DNA of 5,207 bases from JBIOJM01 sp044450785. Its GTDB lineage: Bacteria; Planctomycetota; Planctomycetia; Isosphaerales; Isosphaeraceae. The notes under the pieces were generated by a model. It ran no database searches. It saw only the letters and a list, made by a program, of their open reading frames with translations, and was not told where the DNA came from. Below are positions 5,037-5,207 of this stretch, in pieces. Each line of letters opens with the position of its first letter. Position 1 is the first letter of the stretch. The stretch covers positions 1-5,207 of the forward strand of contig JBIOJM010000505.1 in the NCBI GenBank assembly GCA_044450785.1, in the 5' to 3' direction. Both the position numbers and the translations under genes were made by a program.

Positions 5037-5059
5037 CCCCCACCACTTTCACACTTGCA
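5037..5059 (+). repeat. 23-bp direct repeat, copy 2
   Basis: Second copy of the repeat at 4905-4927, exactly 132 bases downstream, with one difference (C instead of G at the fifth base). It ends eight bases before the IS terminus. Confidence 0.85.
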
Positions 5060-5067
5060 GAAGGTAT

Positions 5068-5207
5068 TGAACCGCCCTGGGTTCCGTGGAGACTTTCAGG
5101 ATTGGAATCAGGCGGCGTGAGCCTCTTCTAGTTGGCGATGGTAGGCCTCCTCGAACTCGGCCGGAGGGAGATATCCGCAGGCTTCATGAAGCCGGCCCTC
5201 GTTCCAC
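5068..5207 (-). mobile_element. IS3-family insertion sequence, transposase-3' end, continues past the window
   Basis: TGAACCGCCCTGGGTTCCGT, beginning at 5068, has the TG start and TGAACCGCCC form of IS3-family terminal inverted repeats. It lies about 40 bases beyond the stop codon of the transposase fragment, at the expected spacing for the right end. The other end and the target duplication are outside the window. Confidence 0.75.
5108..5207 (-). CDS. IS3-family transposase (OrfB, integrase-core DDE) C-terminal fragment
   Basis: Reading leftward from 5206, the frame gives WNEGRLHEACGYLPPAEFEE followed by AYHRQLEEAHAA and TGA at 5110-5108. The W-N-x-x-R-L-H-E-A-x-G-Y-x-P-P-A-E-F signature is the conserved C-terminal end of the rve/DDE domain in IS3-family OrfB. 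The DDE triad and OrfA lie beyond the right edge. The protein cuts and joins IS ends during copy-out/paste-in transposition. Completeness of the gene cannot be judged from this end. Confidence 0.88.
   Translation of the reverse strand, partial: WNEGRLHEACGYLPPAEFEEAYHRQLEEAHAA

Larger units (their letters stand above)
4905..5067. other. Candidate replication origin or control region of the element
   Basis: Non-coding, directly downstream of the RepA-like and zinc-binding genes. It contains a 23-bp direct repeat (22 matches; 4905-4927 and 5037-5059), CACTTG at 4920, 4930 and 5052, the inverse CAAGTG at 4948 and 5013, and a long hairpin between the two 23-bp copies. Iteron-like repeats beside a rep gene are typical of theta-type origins. 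The hairpin would also suit an oriT, a single-strand initiation site or a regulatory RNA. No DnaA boxes or AT-rich melting region are evident, which weakens the origin reading. Confidence 0.5.

Noticed and set aside
4905..5059. CRISPR array
   Set aside because: Only two copies 132 bases apart with a hairpin between them; there is no regular spacer pattern and no cas gene.
4943..5131. 62-codon plus-strand ORF over the repeat region
   Set aside because: It runs through the hairpin, the direct repeat and the IS end, so it cannot be an ancestral gene and has no supporting motif.

Overview
The window is GC-rich. Most coding third positions are G or C, GTG is used as a start codon, and the protein families present are common in Actinomycetota (an AAA-type replication ATPase, a large serine recombinase, an IS3-family transposase). 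I infer a high-GC actinobacterial chromosome, at the junction of one or more integrated mobile elements. No gene identifies the genus.

Left part (1-2400, genes on the minus strand). A single-pass membrane protein with a Pro/Thr-repeat outer linker runs off the left edge. Its N-terminal end looks frame-disturbed near base 650. A gene-free stretch of about 360 bases (764-1124) holds a cluster of palindromes and an 18-bp tandem repeat. It is followed by a complete 403-residue large serine recombinase (1125-2336), which starts at GTG behind a good ribosome binding site.

Middle (2401-3094). A C-terminal remnant of a type I restriction subunit HsdR lies about 30 bases from the 3' half of a tRNA-Pro (GGG anticodon), which reads on the minus strand. 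The 5' half of that tRNA is missing, so this is best read as the distal attachment-site copy of an element that integrated into tRNA-Pro. The polarity places that element to the right of base 2826. Two exact 11-bp repeats spaced 12 bp apart lie about 95 bases inside it, where arm-type integrase sites are expected.

Right part (3095-5067, genes on the plus strand). This looks like a compact replication module. It has a small unrecognised ORF whose stop overlaps the next start (TGATG), a 454-residue RecA-fold RepA-like ATPase, and a 73-residue putative zinc-binding protein overlapping it by 11 bases. After these comes a non-coding region with a 22/23-matching direct repeat, five CACTTG motifs in both orientations, and a 47-nt hairpin with a 21-bp stem. 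I infer that this is the element's origin of replication or a related control region, acted on by the ATPase.

Far right (5068-5207). The terminal inverted repeat and the last 32 codons of an IS3-family transposase show an IS inserted 8 bases past the second origin repeat. The element's integrase, transfer genes and the restored full tRNA-Pro are not in the window and would be expected further right.
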